Source of the DNA: Halorussus amylolyticus
Lineage (GTDB): Archaea > Halobacteriota > Halobacteria > Halobacteriales > Haladaptataceae
Assembly (NCBI RefSeq): GCF_004143485.2
Contig: NZ_ML974132.1
Coordinates: 247,024 to 311,023 of the forward strand
Direction of reading: 5' to 3'
DNA: 64,000 nucleotides
A program made the position numbers and the translations under genes. Numbering within the stretch: position 1 is the first letter of the stretch; each line of letters starts with the position of its first letter. Below, one piece after another: positions 25,880 to 34,956 of this stretch. A model generated the notes under the pieces. That model was not told the origin of the DNA and made no database searches. It saw nothing but the letters and a program-made list of their open reading frames with translations.

Positions 25880-26229
25880 GTCCCTCCCGCTCTCGACGCG
25901 AGAGTGCCTTTCGACTGGAGAATGCAGACGACTAATTGGGAGAATTCGACTAGCTACTACTTGAGCCAATTATAACCGCAACCGCGACAGCACCGCAGGC
26001 CACATTCCTCCCCAACCGACTGTGCTTCTCGTTCACTCCCTCCGGTCGTTTACTGCGATGCTCATCCCTCGCGCGCTTTGGGCGCAACGTCAAACCGCGA
26101 CGTTTCGCCAGCGCGCGCCGGGTGGGTGATCCACCTTCTCTGCGAAATTCCGCTGAAATCTGCTCCACCTTCATCCTCGGTCCCCCAAACCGACGGGGTT
26201 TTTCTACCGGCGGACGCTACGAGTGTCCC
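25880..26229. other. Intergenic region with a dispersed CCGCAACCGCGACAGC element
   Basis: This 350-base gap holds no gene. From 25959 it reads acttgagccaattataacc followed by gcaaccgcgacagcaccgc, closely similar to 21646-21680. Later comes ttcctccccaaccgactg, a module also seen at the edge of the stem-loop element near 8486 and, in part, at 31128. The last 30 bases include gtttttcta, a plausible TATA box for the GTG start at 26230. Confidence 0.5.
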
Positions 26230-28983
26230 GTGAACGTACGGGGACCGGTCGTGGACGCGGGCGAAGTTCGGACCGTCAGCACGCAGTACGGCGAGCGCGA
26301 CCTCGCCGAGGTCACGGTGCGCGAGGACGACGGACCCAAGACGGTGACGCTCTGGGGCAAGTGGACCGAATCGGCCGACCTGCTCGAAGAGGGCATGGAA
26401 CTCCTCGTGACCGACGTGGAGGAGAGCGAATACCGAGGCGAGACGACCTACTCGACCGGCGGCGACTCCTACGTCGTGGTCGAACCCTCCTTCCTCGTGG
26501 ACGTGACCGATATTCGGTCGTGGGTACAGTGTCCCCGGATGTACTACCTCAACAAGCTTTCGGGGTTGCCGGTGGCGTACCCCGTCGTCAAGGGGACCAT
26601 CGTCCACGAGGTGTTCGGGGACCTGCTCCGTGGCCGCGACTTGGACGAGAGCATCGACGAGCGCGTCGAGGAGGCCGGACTCGAACTCGGCCTGCTCGGG
26701 CGCGAGCGCGAAGAGGTCACCGAGGAGGTCCGCCAGAACGCCGCCGCAATCGAGGGCTGGCTGGCGCAGGGTGCCCTCACGGAGGACACCGCTGAGCAAA
26801 GCTCAGCGAGCGATGCGACGTGGTCGCATAATGACGACTGGCGAAGCGAGCAGACCCTCATCAGCGAGCGATTCGGTATCAAGGGCCGGGCCGACGCGCT
26901 CCGGCGCGGGATGCCGGTCGAGTTGAAGACCGGCAAGAACCTCAAGCGCGACCCCCGATTTCAGGACAAGATTCAGGCCGCCTGCTACGCGCTCTTGCTC
27001 AAGGAACGCGGCGTCCCGGTCAACACCGGAACCCTGCTCTACACCAAGAACTCCGCGCTCGACCGGAGCGAGGAGTCGGGCGACCTCTCGCCCGCCAAGG
27101 AGTTCTCGGTCGGCGACGGCCTGCTCGACTTCGTGGTCCGAACCCGGAACGAAATCGCGGCGATGGAGTACGATTCGAGCGTTCCCACCGGCTACGAGGC
27201 CGACGCCAAGTGCGAGTACTGTTTCGAGCAGGACACCTGCATGGTGGTCTCGGGCCGACTCGACCAGGAGTCGAAAGCGGGCCAAATCGGGAATCCTGTC
27301 CCCGAAGAGGAACGCGACTACTTCGACCGATTCTACCGACTCATCGAGGAGGAGCGCAAAGCGACCCACGCCGAGTACGCCAAACTCTGGGAGCAGACGC
27401 CCGAGGAACGCGCGGACGACGACCGGGCGCTCATCGACCTCGAACCCACAGGCCGCCGCCAGCTCGACGGCGGCCGGTGGGAACTCCGCGCGACTCGAAC
27501 CGATAGCGCGGTCTCCAAAATCCGAGAAGGCGACGTGGTGCTCGCGAGCGACGGCGACCCGGTCTCGGGCCACGCCGAACTCGGCCGCGTCGAGCGACTC
27601 GGACGCGAGTCGCGAGACGACGAAGTCGTCGTCACGACGGACGAACCGGTCGAACTCCGGCGACTCGACGTGTACCCCTCGGAACTCTCGGCCGACCGGA
27701 TGCTCACGGCGCTCCACGACTTCGTGCTGAAGGGCAGCCCTCGCCGGAAGGACGTGCTGTTCGGGCGCGCCGACCCCGAGTTCCGCGACGACAGCCACAC
27801 CTTCATCGACAACAACGAGGCCCAAAATGAGGCGGTGAACCTCGCGGTCAACGCCGAGGACTTCGCGCTTGTCCACGGCCCGCCCGGCACGGGAAAGACC
27901 TACACCATCGCGCGGACGATTCGGGCCTTAGTCGAACGCGGGAATCGTGTCCTCCTCTCGGCGTTCACGAACCGGGCGGTGGACAACGCGCTCGAAGCCC
28001 TGCGTGCGCAGGGCTTCGAGGGCGTAGTGAGAGTCGGAACCGAAAGCGGCGTCCGCGAGGACATGCAGGACCTCCGACTGGAGCGCGGCGGCGACCCCGG
28101 CGAGCGCGCGGCCGAACTCCAGAACGCCAGCGTCGTGGCCGCGACGACTTCGACCTGCGCCTCGCGCATCATGCGCGAGCAGGCGTTCGACGTGGCGTTA
28201 GTGGACGAAGCCTCCCAACTCACCGAACCCAACACGCTGGCGGCGGTCAACCTCGCCGAGCGGTTCGTGCTGGTGGGCGACCACCAGCAGTTGCCCCCGG
28301 TCGTCCGGACGGAGAGCGAGGCGCAACGCGCCTCGGAAACGCAAGCGGTGGAACCGCGAGCGAACGACCTCGCCACGTCGCTGTTCGAGCGTCTCATCGA
28401 ACAGTCCCCCGAGGCGGGCGTGATGCTCGACCGCCAGTACCGCATGAGCCAGCGGATTCAGGCGTTCTCGTCCCGGGAGTTCTACAATGGCGACCTGCGG
28501 CCCGCATCGGGCGAGGTGGCGGGCCAGCGACTCGCGGACCTGCCGGGCGTCGATGCCGAGGTGCTGCCGCCGGAACTCCGCGGGGGCGTCTCGTTCGTAA
28601 ATCCGGAGGGCGGAACCGAGGGCAACACGAACCCCGCAGAGGCCGACCGCGTAGCCGAGGTGGTCGAGGCGTTCGCCGACGCTGGCGTCCCTCGGATTGA
28701 TATCGGCGTCATCGCGCCGTTCCGCGCGCAGGTCGCGGAAATCGGTCGCAGGCTCCCCGACGACGTGACCGTGGACACCGTGGACCGATTTCAGGGGTCG
28801 AGCAAGGAGGTCATCGTGGTCTCGTTCGTCGCCACCGGCGACCTCGAAAGTCCAATCTTCGAGGACTACCGCCGGGTGAACGTGGCGCTCTCGCGGGCGA
28901 AGAAGGCGCTCGTGCTGGTGGGCGACGAGACGGCGCTCCGGACCGACGACCTCTACTCGCGAATGGTCGAGTGGGCAGGCTGA
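26230..28983 (+). CDS. Dna2-type nuclease-helicase with OB, Cas4-like and SF1 domains
   Basis: This 917-residue protein begins with an OB-like fold (about 1-88). The RecB/Cas4-type nuclease follows, with Fe-S cysteines Cys101 and Cys328/331/337 (CEYCFEQDTC), His126, Asp222 and the E-x-K pair Glu231/Lys233. A linker leads to a superfamily 1 helicase with Walker A GPPGTGKT, Walker B in VALVDEASQL, GDHQQLPPVV (motif III), DRQYRM (IV), and late motifs VDTVDRFQGSSKE and VNVALSRAKKAL. The set is that of Dna2/Upf1-like helicases acting on flaps and DNA ends. A GTG start with a TATA-like box 27 bases upstream is chosen over upstream codons. A repeat-like insertion lies at residues 184-207. Confidence 0.9.
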   Translation: MNVRGPVVDAGEVRTVSTQYGERDLAEVTVREDDGPKTVTLWGKWTESADLLEEGMELLVTDVEESEYRGETTYSTGGDSYVVVEPSFLVDVTDIRSWVQCPRMYYLNKLSGLPVAYPVVKGTIVHEVFGDLLRGRDLDESIDERVEEAGLELGLLGREREEVTEEVRQNAAAIEGWLAQGALTEDTAEQSSASDATWSHNDDWRSEQTLISERFGIKGRADALRRGMPVELKTGKNLKRDPRFQDKIQAACYALLLKERGVPVNTGTLLYTKNSALDRSEESGDLSPAKEFSVGDGLLDFVVRTRNEIAAMEYDSSVPTGYEADAKCEYCFEQDTCMVVSGRLDQESKAGQIGNPVPEEERDYFDRFYRLIEEERKATHAEYAKLWEQTPEERADDDRALIDLEPTGRRQLDGGRWELRATRTDSAVSKIREGDVVLASDGDPVSGHAELGRVERLGRESRDDEVVVTTDEPVELRRLDVYPSELSADRMLTALHDFVLKGSPRRKDVLFGRADPEFRDDSHTFIDNNEAQNEAVNLAVNAEDFALVHGPPGTGKTYTIARTIRALVERGNRVLLSAFTNRAVDNALEALRAQGFEGVVRVGTESGVREDMQDLRLERGGDPGERAAELQNASVVAATTSTCASRIMREQAFDVALVDEASQLTEPNTLAAVNLAERFVLVGDHQQLPPVVRTESEAQRASETQAVEPRANDLATSLFERLIEQSPEAGVMLDRQYRMSQRIQAFSSREFYNGDLRPASGEVAGQRLADLPGVDAEVLPPELRGGVSFVNPEGGTEGNTNPAEADRVAEVVEAFADAGVPRIDIGVIAPFRAQVAEIGRRLPDDVTVDTVDRFQGSSKEVIVVSFVATGDLESPIFEDYRRVNVALSRAKKALVLVGDETALRTDDLYSRMVEWAG

Positions 28984-29063
28984 TTCGACTTCCGTACCCG
29001 GAAAACTGTTCTCGACCGGTCTTCGTCGGCGGATTTTTAGCACGGGAGCGAGAACCCCGAACG

Positions 29064-29909
29064 ATGAGAGTCGGCATCGTCGCCCAGAAAGGCAACTCTC
29101 AGGCCGCCTTTCTGGCCGGACAGATACGCGAAACGTTGCCCGAGGACGTGGAGGTTCGACTGGACGCCGCGACCGCCGAGGAGTTCGGCGAGGAGGGGTA
29201 TCCGGTCGAGGAGATGGACGAGTCGGACCTGGTGGTCTCCATCGGCGGCGACGGCACCTTCCTGTTCGCGGCCCGGGGCGCGGGACCGACGCCGATTCTG
29301 GGCGTGAATCTGGGCGAAGTCGGCTTCCTCAACGGGGTCGCACCGAGCGCCGCGGTCGAGACGGTCGAAGCCGCGGTCGCCACGCACCGGGAGAACGGCG
29401 AGATTCCGTCGCGGGAGGTGCCCCGCCTGCGCGCTACAGGCGGAGGTGCGGGCGCGAGCGGAGACGAAGGCGAGTGGGACCTCCCGCCCGCGCTGAACGA
29501 AATCGTCGTGCAGGGACCCCAGCGCGGCCACGGAAACGGACTCGACTACGAAATCCAAGTGAACGGCCGCGAGTTCACGGCGGGCCACGCCGACGGCGTG
29601 CTGGTCTCGACGTCGACCGGAAGCACGGCCTACAACCTCAGCGAGGGCGGGCCGCTGATTCACCCCGAGGTGGACGCGTTCGTGGTCACGGAGATGTGCG
29701 CCGCCGAGTCGATGCCGCCGCTGGTGATTCCGGGCGACAGCGTCGTCGAGATTCGGGCGTCGGGTGCCGACCACGGGTTCGTGAGCAGCGACAGCACCCG
29801 CGAGCGGTTCGAGATGCCTGACCGGGTCACGGTCGGACCGACCGAGGAACCGACCCACATCGCCGAACCGTCGAGCGACTTCTTCCGGGCGCTCGGAAAG
29901 CTGGACTGA
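29064..29909 (+). CDS. nadK: NAD(+)/ATP-NAD kinase
   Basis: This 281-residue kinase phosphorylates NAD to NADP. It has the GGDGT loop at residues 61-65 (VSIGGDGTFLFAARG), the NLGEVGFLN strand and the C-terminal beta domain with HADGVLVSTSTGSTAYNLS, which holds the NAD site. Length matches archaeal NadK. A TATA-like gatttttagc is about 23-32 bases before the ATG, implying a leaderless mRNA. A Gly/Ala/Ser insertion near residues 130-139 is probably a surface loop. It lies 80 bases behind the helicase gene, facing the same way. Confidence 0.95.
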   Translation: MRVGIVAQKGNSQAAFLAGQIRETLPEDVEVRLDAATAEEFGEEGYPVEEMDESDLVVSIGGDGTFLFAARGAGPTPILGVNLGEVGFLNGVAPSAAVETVEAAVATHRENGEIPSREVPRLRATGGGAGASGDEGEWDLPPALNEIVVQGPQRGHGNGLDYEIQVNGREFTAGHADGVLVSTSTGSTAYNLSEGGPLIHPEVDAFVVTEMCAAESMPPLVIPGDSVVEIRASGADHGFVSSDSTRERFEMPDRVTVGPTEEPTHIAEPSSDFFRALGKLD

Positions 29910-30030
29910 TTCTTCGGGGGAACGCTGACGTGACTCGCAGAGAGAACGTTGGCCCAATTCGCGGAGAGAAAGCTGGCTCGATTCGCCGAAAGGGAAAGTC
30001 CTAATCCGACGCGCTCGCTACAATTCGACA

Positions 30031-30960
30031 ATGGACGAACAGCTACCGGACGTGCAGGCCTCCGAGCCGGACGTAACGGTCGGTCTGAATCGCGTCGGCG
30101 TGACGGGCGTGACCAAACTGGTCGAACTCGCCCGGCCCGAGAAGCGGCCCATCGTGCTGACCGCGGAGTTCGAGGTGATGGTGGACCTCCCGAGTTGGCG
30201 GAAGGGCGCGGACATGAGCCGAAACATGGAGGTCGTCGACGAAATCCTCGAAGACGCGGTGAGCGAACCCACCTATCGAATCGAGGACGTGTGCGGCGAG
30301 GCCGCAGAGCGCCTGCTCGAAAAACACGACTACACCACCAAGGCCGAGGTTCGGATGGAAGCCGAGTACATGCTCAAGGACCGGACGCCCGCGAGCGACC
30401 GGCCCACGCAGGCGACCGCCGACGTCATCGCTGGCGCGACAGCCACCGACGAGGGCACCCGCGAGGAAATCGGCGCGCGCGTCACCGGCATGACGGTGTG
30501 CCCCTGCTCGCAGGGCATGATGAGCCAGACCGCCCGCGAGAAGCTCGAAGACCTCGGTGTAGGCGAGGCAGAGGTCGAGGAGTTCCTCCGCGAAGTGCCC
30601 CAAGCGGGCCACTCTCAGCGCGGCCACGCCACCCTCACGGTCGAGAGCGACGGTGCGCCCGAGGCGAACCTGATGGACCTCATCGAGGTCGCGCGCGACT
30701 CGATGAGCGCCCGCATCTACAACCTCGCCAAGCGCCCCGACGAGGACCACATGACCTTCGAAGCCCACGCGAACGCGAAGTTCGTGGAGGACTGCGTGCG
30801 CGACATGGCCGAGGGCGTCGTGGAGTCGTTCCCCGACCTCCCCGACGACGCCACGGTGACGATGAAACAGAGCAACGACGAGTCCATCCACCAGCACAAC
30901 GCCCACGCCGAGCGCGTGGCCGAGATGGAGATGCTTCGGGAGGAAGTTTCCGAGGACTGA
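30031..30960 (+). CDS. mptA: GTP cyclohydrolase MptA
   Basis: MptA (309 residues) is the Fe(II)-dependent archaeal GTP cyclohydrolase that makes 7,8-dihydroneopterin 2',3'-cyclic phosphate, the start of pterin synthesis; in haloarchaea it also feeds the tRNA archaeosine and folate routes. Diagnostic stretches are [48 protein letters not shown] with the metal-binding Cys, and [12 protein letters not shown]. The tail has [10 protein letters not shown]. It follows nadK by about 120 bases. Downstream is a hairpin-rich element. Confidence 0.95.
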   Translation: MDEQLPDVQASEPDVTVGLNRVGVTGVTKLVELARPEKRPIVLTAEFEVMVDLPSWRKGADMSRNMEVVDEILEDAVSEPTYRIEDVCGEAAERLLEKHDYTTKAEVRMEAEYMLKDRTPASDRPTQATADVIAGATATDEGTREEIGARVTGMTVCPCSQGMMSQTAREKLEDLGVGEAEVEEFLREVPQAGHSQRGHATLTVESDGAPEANLMDLIEVARDSMSARIYNLAKRPDEDHMTFEAHANAKFVEDCVRDMAEGVVESFPDLPDDATVTMKQSNDESIHQHNAHAERVAEMEMLREEVSED

Positions 30961-31049
30961 GGCCGGATATCTGGGGAATCTGGGGTCCTATCTGCTTTCT
31001 CTGTTGTCGTGAGGGGGAGTATGATTCTTGACGTGAAGCTCGCTACTCC

Positions 31050-31290
31050 CGGTATCTATGAAACCGCGACCGCCCAGCACCGCACAGCACCGCCCAGCAC
31101 CGCCCAGCGACCGCACCGCGCCCCCGTTCCTCCCCGCGTCTCGCTGAACAGCGTGAAGCGAGGCTCGGAAGACGCGGTTTGTCTTCCGGCGTCTCAGCGA
31201 GCGAAGCGAGGTGAGGCTCGTCGGAGCGTGCTCCGACGGCGTGCGTCTGCGCTCGCACAGCGAGCGCAGACGCGGCGCGTCCCGTGGTCT
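31050..31290 (+). repeat. Hairpin-rich dispersed repeat region after mptA
   Basis: This gene-free stretch (within the gap 30961-31412) starts with four to five short cagcaccgc units at about 31074-31110. Three clean hairpins follow: 31166-31188 (cggaagac, loop gcggttt, gtcttccg), about 31219-31236 (gtcggagc...gctccgac) and about 31244-31275 with 13-base arms starting gcgtctgcgctcg. The first hairpin recurs at 40241-40263 and 8372-8394. Such serial hairpins could end mptA transcription. Confidence 0.65.
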
Positions 31291-31412
31291 GTGTAGCATC
31301 CGAAACAGTGGTTGTTCAGCCTCCGGAATGTTCGTCTTCAGATGATTCCGAACCTTGAGACGGACGCCCACAGACACTTGTTCCCCGAAACCCAATCCAC
31401 CCAACACGAACC

Positions 31413-31619
31413 ATGAGCGTCACCGGCCTCTGCCAGATTTGCGAGCAAAAGGAAGCCAAGCACTCGTGTCCCAACTGCGGCACGCTCGCCTGCGACGAAC
31501 ACTGGGACGAGGGCCTCGACCTCTGCGCGCAGTGTGCGTCCACGGTCGAGCGGGGCGGGACCGACGAGGGGGGCGTCCGGCCCGACGACCTCGACGACGA
31601 TGACGTGATGCGGTTTTAG
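31413..31619 (+). CDS. HIT-type zinc-finger protein
   Basis: This 68-residue protein has the cysteine pattern of a zf-HIT/B-box-like double zinc knuckle: CQICEQKEAKHSCPNCG, then CDEHWDEGLDLCAQC. Alternating pairs would bind two zinc ions in a cross-brace. The acidic tail (DDLDDDDVMRF) is disordered. Eukaryotic HIT fingers mediate protein contacts in remodelling complexes; the archaeal role is unknown. The HAD gene follows after 49 bases. Confidence 0.8.
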   Translation: MSVTGLCQICEQKEAKHSCPNCGTLACDEHWDEGLDLCAQCASTVERGGTDEGGVRPDDLDDDDVMRF

Positions 31620-31668
31620 CGGGCGTCGCTCCGCAGGTATCAAGTCGCCGTCGTTCCAACGTCGGGGC

Positions 31669-32325
31669 GTGACAGTCGCCGCAGTCGTCTTCGACTTCGA
31701 TTACACGCTGGCCGTGCCCGACCGCCCGCGCGAGGAGATACTGACCGACGCGACCGAATCGGTCGGCGCGCGAGACATCTCCCGCGACGAGTATCAGGCG
31801 GTCCACGCCCGCTACCTCGACGCCGAGTCGCGCGAGCCGATTTTCGCGGAGTTGCTCGGCGAGGACTCCGAGGTAGACCCCGCCGACCTCGCGGCCGCCT
31901 ACCGCGAGGCCGTCGGCGAATCGCTCCGACCGGTCGCGGGCGTGCCCGACCTGCTCGCATCGCTCGGCGCGGAGTACCGACTCGGCCTGCTCACCAACGG
32001 GTCGGTCCGCGCCCAGCAGAGCAAACTCGACCAGTTCGACTGGGTAGGCGAGTTCGACGCGACTCTCGTGACCGGCACGCTCGAAGCCGGAAAGCCCGAC
32101 AGGCGCGCGTTCGACGCGATACTCGACGCGCTCGGCGTCGAACCCGGCGAGGCGGTCTACGTCGGCGACGACCCCGAGGCTGACGTGGTAGGCGCGAAAG
32201 GCGTGGGAATGTACGCCGTGCAGGTCCTCTACGATGGCGGTCCGGACCCCGCGCCCGAAGCCGACGCGCACGTCGCCCAGGAGTCGCTCGCGGCGGAGCT
32301 ACCCGGTATCCTCGACAGCCTGTAG
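31669..32325 (+). CDS. HAD-family hydrolase
   Basis: This 218-residue phosphatase-like protein has HAD motif I (VVFDFDYTL, nucleophile Asp9 and acid Asp11), motif II in LLTNGS, the motif III lysine in EAGKPDRRAF and motif IV in YVGDDPEADVVGA. The helical C1 cap between motifs I and II groups it with haloacid dehalogenase and phosphoglycolate phosphatase-like enzymes. The substrate cannot be told. A GTG start at 31669 is used. Its 3' end overlaps the convergent gene at 32299-32694 by 27 bases. Confidence 0.88.
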   Translation: MTVAAVVFDFDYTLAVPDRPREEILTDATESVGARDISRDEYQAVHARYLDAESREPIFAELLGEDSEVDPADLAAAYREAVGESLRPVAGVPDLLASLGAEYRLGLLTNGSVRAQQSKLDQFDWVGEFDATLVTGTLEAGKPDRRAFDAILDALGVEPGEAVYVGDDPEADVVGAKGVGMYAVQVLYDGGPDPAPEADAHVAQESLAAELPGILDSL

Positions 32326-32694
32326 CGCCGCCACGACGACGTCGGTGGCGCGCTTGACCTCCGCGCCGTCCTCGGCGAACACGATAGTTCGCGGGGGTTC
32401 GACAGCCTTCGGTCGAACTCGGAGTCCGACATCTTCGGCGGCGCTCGCGGCGGTCTCGACGCCCTCACGGAACTCGATTCGGGCGCGGTCGTCGTGGACG
32501 TACACCTCGGCGAAGGTCTCGTCGTCTTCTCCTCGCGCGACCTCGTAGGCGAGTTCGCCCGCCGCCGTCCCCTCGGCGTCGGGGTCGGGGTTGACGACCG
32601 CGAGCGCGTCGAGACCCGAGTCCTCGCGGCCGTCGAGTTCGGAGGAGAGCAGTTGTGCGATGCGCTTGCCGTCGGTGGTTCGCTCCTCGACCAT
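32299..32694 (-). CDS. Conserved haloarchaeal protein, unknown function
   Basis: This 131-residue acidic alpha/beta protein starts MVEERTTDGKRIAQLLSSELD. It has strands LDALAVVN, FAEVYVHDDRARIEF and TIVFAEDGAEVK, and a final helix ATDVVVAALQAVE. The pattern is a small antiparallel sheet with packing helices. No family is recognised. The DUF2240 gene lies 24 bases upstream in the same direction, so the two are probably co-transcribed. Its tail overlaps the HAD gene by 27 bases. Confidence 0.65.
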   Translation of the reverse strand: MVEERTTDGKRIAQLLSSELDGREDSGLDALAVVNPDPDAEGTAAGELAYEVARGEDDETFAEVYVHDDRARIEFREGVETAASAAEDVGLRVRPKAVEPPRTIVFAEDGAEVKRATDVVVAALQAVEDTG

Positions 32695-32718
32695 ACGCCC
32701 GATACGAGGTCGAGCGGA

Positions 32719-33171
32719 TTATCCTTCGCCTTTCAGTTCCTCGCGGGCGTCGGCGGCCTCCCCGCTCGCGTCGATTCCCCGGCGTCGAGCGTACACCACC
32801 GCCGCGGCCTCGATGGTCACGCCGAGGTGACTCTGGAGTTCGTTTATCTCTGCGACTGCGGTCTGTTTGTCGGTGCCGTCGGCGACCACCTTGTCGAGCA
32901 GGCGCTCGAACGTCGATTGCTCTTGGAGGATGGACTCGTCGGGCACGAACCCCTCGGGAATCTCGACCTCGCTCGGGTCGAACGTCGTGCGTATCTCGTC
33001 GTCTGCGCGTTCGAGCAGGCCCTGTCCGGTCGCCACGTCCACGAGGCGCTCGGCCTGGTCGGGCGAGAACCAATCGCGGTCGAGCGACAGCGCGACCACG
33101 AACTCGCTCTCGGGCATCGACTCCCTGCCCTTCTGCTGGAACGGCGCGGCCACGGCGCTTCGCAGGCTCAT
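32719..33171 (-). CDS. DUF2240 family protein
   Basis: This 150-residue protein matches the archaeal DUF2240 family: MSLRSAVAAPFQQKGRES, then FVVALSLDRDWFSPDQAERL, a mid-region IPEGFVPDESILQEQSTFER and helix ELQSHLGVTIEAAAVVYARR. It looks like a winged-helix-like N-terminus with a helical tail; no activity is known. The start at 33171 leaves 126 bases to the divergent rpS8e gene, room for two promoters. It is followed at once by the gene at 32299-32694. Confidence 0.85.
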   Translation of the reverse strand: MSLRSAVAAPFQQKGRESMPESEFVVALSLDRDWFSPDQAERLVDVATGQGLLERADDEIRTTFDPSEVEIPEGFVPDESILQEQSTFERLLDKVVADGTDKQTAVAEINELQSHLGVTIEAAAVVYARRRGIDASGEAADAREELKGEG

Positions 33172-33297
33172 CGAGTACAACCGCGTGAGTGGACGGCCTA
33201 AATGTGGTGGTTTCCGGGCCAAACCGCGCGCGACCCCCCGGAAAATTCCCGACACCGAAACGAGCCATTGAAGTACGCCCTGACCGATTTCACGGGT

Positions 33298-33669
33298 ATG
33301 AAAGACCAAGGAGGCTCCACGCGCAAGCGAACCGGCGGCCGACTGCGACCGTCCCACAAGAAGAAGAAGCACGAACTGGGCCGTCAGCCCACCGAGACCA
33401 CGGTTGGCGAACCCAAGTTCCGAACCATCGACGCTCGGGGCAACACCGAGAAGGTCCGCGCGCTCGCGACCGACGTCGCCAGCGTCGCCATCGACGGCGA
33501 GACCATCAAGGCCGAGATTCAGGACGTGACCGAGAACGTCGCGAACCCCAACTACGTCCGGCGGAACATCGTCACCAAGGGCGCGCTCATCGAGACCAGC
33601 GAAGGGCAGGCCCGCGTCACCTCCCGTCCCGGACAGACCGGCAACGTGAACGCGGTCCTCGTCGAATAG
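33298..33669 (+). CDS. rps8e: 30S ribosomal protein S8e
   Basis: This 123-residue archaeal/eukaryotic-type ribosomal protein binds the small subunit rRNA. Typical motifs are the basic N-terminus TRKRTGGRLRPSHKKKKHEL, the FRTIDARGNTEKVRAL strand and NPNYVRRNIVTKGALIET. Length is standard for archaea. The ATG at 33298 gives the family N-terminus MKDQGGSTRKRTGG. It is monocistronic, convergent with radB with a 14-base gap, and divergent from the DUF2240 gene. Confidence 0.97.
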   Translation: MKDQGGSTRKRTGGRLRPSHKKKKHELGRQPTETTVGEPKFRTIDARGNTEKVRALATDVASVAIDGETIKAEIQDVTENVANPNYVRRNIVTKGALIETSEGQARVTSRPGQTGNVNAVLVE

Positions 33670-33683
33670 CGTTTCTCCGCGTT

Positions 33684-34379
33684 TTACGCCGCGTCGTCTA
33701 CCCCTTCCAGCCCTGCGTCCGTGATTCGGAATCGGGCCTTCTCGCCGGCGGGCTTCGCGCGGTGCTTTTCGAGCGTTGCGCGCCGATTGCCGCCCCGGAA
33801 GCGGTCGATGCGGACGACCGTCCCGGTCCAGTGTTCGAGGGTGTGGCCGCCGAGCGCGCGCGCCCGGTCGCCGTCTGGGTCGGTGTACACCTGATTCGTT
33901 AGCACGACCGCGAGGTCGTGCTTGCGCGCGAGCGAGAGGAGGTGCGTCACTTGGTCGGCGACCTGCCGAAGCGCCTCGCCGCCCTCGGTGTCCTCCGAGC
34001 GCTTGAGTCGGTAGAATCCGGTGGCGCTGTCGAGCACCACGAGGTCGGCGCGCTCGGCGAGTTCGGCGGTGTCCCGGACCGCCTCCTGCTGTTCTTCGAA
34101 GTCGTAGGCCTCCTTGATGACGATGCGGGAGGTGAGGTCGGGCACGTCGTCGGTCCGGGCCGACGCGACCTGCTCGAATCTGTCTAGCGACAGTCCCTCG
34201 GTGTCGATGTACACCGCGGTCCCGTCCGCGTCGGCGACTTCGACCGCCGCGCCGAGCGCGACGTTGGTCTTGCCAGCGGCGGGCGGGCCGTACACCTGCG
34301 TGACGGTGCCGCGTTCGAACCCGCCGCCCAGCAGGTCGTCGAGCGGCCCGCACCCGGTCGGAATGGCGTCTGCGTTCAC
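33684..34379 (-). CDS. radB: DNA repair and recombination protein RadB
   Basis: RadB (231 residues) is the archaeal RecA-family paralog that assists RadA during homologous recombination. It consists of the ATPase core alone, without the N-terminal helix-hairpin-helix of RadA. Walker A is GPPAAGKT at 31-38, Walker B is DLVVLDSATGFY, and the L2-side LTNQVYTDPDGDRARALGG strand is family-typical. Length is normal. It stands alone; upstream is a 577-base gap with a stem-loop element. Confidence 0.94.
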   Translation of the reverse strand: MNADAIPTGCGPLDDLLGGGFERGTVTQVYGPPAAGKTNVALGAAVEVADADGTAVYIDTEGLSLDRFEQVASARTDDVPDLTSRIVIKEAYDFEEQQEAVRDTAELAERADLVVLDSATGFYRLKRSEDTEGGEALRQVADQVTHLLSLARKHDLAVVLTNQVYTDPDGDRARALGGHTLEHWTGTVVRIDRFRGGNRRATLEKHRAKPAGEKARFRITDAGLEGVDDAA

Positions 34380-34617
34380 ACCCCGCGGTTGGGCCTACCC
34401 GGTCAAAAGGTTCGGGTTTCACCACCACCTTTTTTCTTCGTCGGGTGTCCTCGGGCGACGGCGCAAAGCGCCGGTCGCCCTGCGGACACCACTCCTCGAA
34501 AAAATCTGGACCAAAAAAGGGCCGCTCGCTCGTCGCTTCGCTCCTCGCTCGCGGTACAACCACTTGACGCCGGTGACGCAGACCACCGGGAAACGGCCGG
34601 TGACACCACCTTCGGGG

Positions 34618-34789
34618 TGGGACTTCCGAAAGACACGTCTTTCGGCTTCCCGCTCGGTCCCCTCGCGGGAATGAAAGGGGCCGCCCGGTCGCGCTCGTCT
34701 TGGTCGTCTCTGCGGGCCAGTATTCGCGCCGAGCGTTGCGGAGAGGCGCGAATATCCCGCAGAGCGACCGCGACCGGGCGGGGGCTTTC
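34618..34789 (-). repeat. Dispersed stem-loop element, copy b (extended form)
   Basis: Read on the minus strand this is the second full copy of the element at 8318-8491. The ends (gaaagcccccgcccggtc and gaccgggcggcccctttc) are the same. The inner helices pair 34745-34763 with 34709-34730, again with an AT / ACTGG internal loop. Three base pairs differ from copy a and in each case both partners changed. A cgaaagac/gtctttcg hairpin at 34627-34644 extends the outer end, as in copy c. The rest of the 34380-34956 gap has no gene. Confidence 0.75.
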
Positions 34790-34956
34790 GATGCCGTCAT
34801 CGTTCCAAATGTTTTCGCGGTCACTGTTCAGAGCAGACGGGGCTTTCTGGCTGTTATTGACTTTGCTACCTCCGGTGATTCGAAACGACCGAAGATACTC
34901 TCAAAACACCCATCTCACCGCCTGTATTTTTCACCCCCGACCGCCAATTCCGAACA

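Noticed and set aside
31009..31296. 95-codon frame after mptA
   Set aside because: It runs through the hairpins and short repeats of a non-coding element and has repeat-derived composition.
34389..34956. Frames through stem-loop copy b, including one starting MKGAARSR
   Set aside because: They cover the dispersed element, whose conservation follows base pairing and not codons.
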